Assembly: GCF_016125515.1 (NCBI RefSeq)
Contig: NZ_WGLO01000001.1
Coordinates: forward strand, 124,001 to 188,000
Source: Hyphomonas sp.
GTDB taxonomy: Bacteria > Pseudomonadota > Alphaproteobacteria > Caulobacterales > Hyphomonadaceae
DNA: 64,000 nt
Direction: 5' to 3'
The notes beneath the pieces were generated by a model, which was not told the origin of the DNA, made no database searches, and worked only from the letters and a program-made list of their open reading frames with translations. Every line of letters starts with the position of its first letter. Within the stretch, counting starts at the first letter, position 1. Positions 62,956 through 64,000 of this stretch are shown here, one piece after another. A program made the position numbers and the translations under genes.

Positions 62956-63840
62956 TCAGGCCGGCATCCCTCGGTCCAGGCGCACGCGCGCCGCCTCGGC
63001 AAAGATCTGCCCGAACCCGGTCAGCGCGACCCGCTCGCCCGCCTTACACGCGGCTTGCAGCCGCTGCAGCTGCGCCGCCGCCACGGGCGACTGCATCGGA
63101 TCCTCGCCCTTCAACACCGTAACGCCGAAGAAGCGCCGCATGTGCGCCTGCAGGAGGCAGGCATCGAGGCTGTCGCCCGGCGCGCCCAAAACGCCCAACA
63201 GCAGATCGGCGTCGGCCGTCTGCTGCGCCGAGAGGGGCGGCTGGCGATAGGGCAGGTCGAGGATGCGCGCGCCCCGCCGCTCCCATATGCGCAGCCGGTC
63301 CACCTGGTCGAGACCTGCATGGGCGCTGTCCAGCGCATAGTCTTCCGGGGCCATTTTCACCGGGTCGTTCATCTCGATGAACACCAGCGGCTCCGGCGCT
63401 TCGCCCGGCCAGTCGAAGGATGCCTTCGCTTCGCGGCGCACGACGTCAACGAGGCGCGAGAAATGCCCGCGCCGGCGCTCGCCCGCGTCCACAAATATGT
63501 AGCTCAGCGAAACGGTCAGGTCCGCGCCGTCGCCGGCAAAAGCGATGAAGTTCGCCGCGCCCAGCAAGCGCCCCGCCTCGCCTTCGGTGACGAGAATCAC
63601 GATTTCGCGGTAGGGCCCGTAGAGCGCGCTGAGGCGGGCATAGGCGTCCCCCTCATTCAGCGCGAGACAGGCCTTGAACCCGCTGAGGTCTTCCTTTTCG
63701 TCCTCAAGGATGAAGGCGGCGTCATAGGCCTTGAAAAAGCGCAGGAGGCGGGGATCGTTCTCCCCGGTGAACATATGCATGAACACCCCGTTGCCGAGGT
63801 CTTCACAGCGGTCGCGGCCAGATAGGGCAGTCACGGTCAT
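62956..63840 (-). CDS. GNAT-like acetyltransferase fold protein
   Basis: A 294-residue protein whose central part fits the GNAT fold: VILVTEGEAGRLLGAANF, then SLSYIFVDAGERRRGHFSRL, where RRRGHFSRL matches the acetyl-CoA pyrophosphate loop (R/Q-x-x-G-x-G/A) only loosely (G then F). An extra C-terminal helical region of about 110 residues follows (QTADADLLLGVLGAPGDS). The substrate is unknown. A perfect TTGACA lies upstream (complement of 63872-63877). A GTG at 63852 is an alternative start, but may lie before the transcription start. First gene of the unit with the 643-residue membrane protein. Confidence 0.7.
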   Translation of the reverse strand: MTVTALSGRDRCEDLGNGVFMHMFTGENDPRLLRFFKAYDAAFILEDEKEDLSGFKACLALNEGDAYARLSALYGPYREIVILVTEGEAGRLLGAANFIAFAGDGADLTVSLSYIFVDAGERRRGHFSRLVDVVRREAKASFDWPGEAPEPLVFIEMNDPVKMAPEDYALDSAHAGLDQVDRLRIWERRGARILDLPYRQPPLSAQQTADADLLLGVLGAPGDSLDACLLQAHMRRFFGVTVLKGEDPMQSPVAAAQLQRLQAACKAGERVALTGFGQIFAEAARVRLDRGMPA

Positions 63841-63963
63841 CGCCGCGATCACGTCGCATGACCGGCCGATCTGTCAACGGCTTTTTGAACACGCGCCCTG
63901 GCAAGACTTGTATTGCAGGAAAGCCTGTGATGTCTCGGCAGCGCAGCAACGTGGTGGGCACTC

Positions 63964-64000
63964 ATGCGGCGGATACTCCTGGTCCTTGTCCTGATCCTGA
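63964..64000 (+). CDS. Start of an exported or membrane protein, cut by the window edge
   Basis: ATG followed by MRRILLVLVLIL and still open at the right edge. The basic start and hydrophobic run look like a signal peptide or membrane anchor. Only 12 residues are visible and the ribosome-binding site (GGTGGG) is mediocre, so this is tentative. Confidence 0.4.
   Translation, partial: MRRILLVLVLIL

Noticed and set aside
1-64000. tRNA, rRNA, CRISPR, insertion sequence or prophage
   Set aside because: No T-arm-like GGTTCGA-type segments, regular repeat arrays, transposase, integrase or phage structural motifs were seen.

Overview
The window is about 64 kb of GC-rich, densely coded chromosomal DNA from an alphaproteobacterium. 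The gene content points to the Caulobacterales/Hyphomonadaceae side: an Oar-like TonB-dependent receptor, a homodimeric AceE-like E1 enzyme, the ligase-associated helicase/PdeM repair pair, many small lipoproteins and CTGTCA-type Pho boxes. This placement is inferred from gene families, not from a marker gene. I see no rRNA or tRNA gene, CRISPR array, insertion sequence, integrase or phage gene. The window reads as ordinary core and semi-core chromosome.

Layout. 1-9.6 kb holds cell-envelope genes: the end of an M17 aminopeptidase, a TPR protein, a YeeZ-like epimerase, then the alpha-2-macroglobulin lipoprotein next to pbpC. 9.7-15.4 kb has exported MsrA, a GT39-type membrane glycosyltransferase and a 1054-residue Oar-like TonB-dependent receptor behind a textbook Pho box. 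15.4-18.6 kb has aguA-aguB (agmatine to putrescine) and an AmpG-like permease. 18.7-24.3 kb has a YtcJ-like amidohydrolase lipoprotein, an AceE-like thiamine enzyme, a phasin-like protein and murI. 24.2-28.2 kb has ornithine decarboxylase (a second putrescine route) behind a structured leader, an orphan pstS with four Pho half-sites, and a GT4 glycosyltransferase of the type that makes glycolipids. 28.2-33.6 kb has a diguanylate cyclase, putA and two small exported proteins. A palindromic repeat follows.

34-44 kb is rich in lipid and redox enzymes: two hotdog thioesterases, a flavin monooxygenase at the head of a tightly coupled five-gene run (FMO, M23 peptidase, lipoprotein, DUF6498 protein, TRIC channel), a TetR regulator, an HSL-type esterase, a quinone oxidoreductase, and a 2,4-dienoyl-CoA-reductase-like SDR. 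44-52 kb holds membrane and exported proteins: an MscS channel, a TspO-like protein, a trypsin-like lipoprotein, a class C beta-lactamase-fold hydrolase and an unknown 623-residue lipoprotein. 52-55.3 kb is the helicase/PdeM pair. 55.4-60.8 kb has two small exported proteins, a SulP transporter without a STAS domain, a LexA-like S24 repressor, a group II decarboxylase and a LysR regulator. 60.9-63.9 kb has a candidate small RNA, then a two-gene unit of a GNAT-like protein and an unrecognised 643-residue protein with two C-terminal membrane helices.

Two threads tie genes together. Phosphate starvation: near-identical Pho boxes with the same 10-bp spacing to a -10-like hexamer precede both the TonB receptor and pstS, and a glycolipid-type GT4 gene lies beside pstS. 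Putrescine: both the arginine-derived route (agmatine through AguA and AguB) and the ornithine-derived route (ODC) are encoded within 10 kb. The least explained items are the 60.87-60.99 kb RNA candidate, the ODC leader, the hairpins before the SulP gene and the GNAT/643-residue pair.
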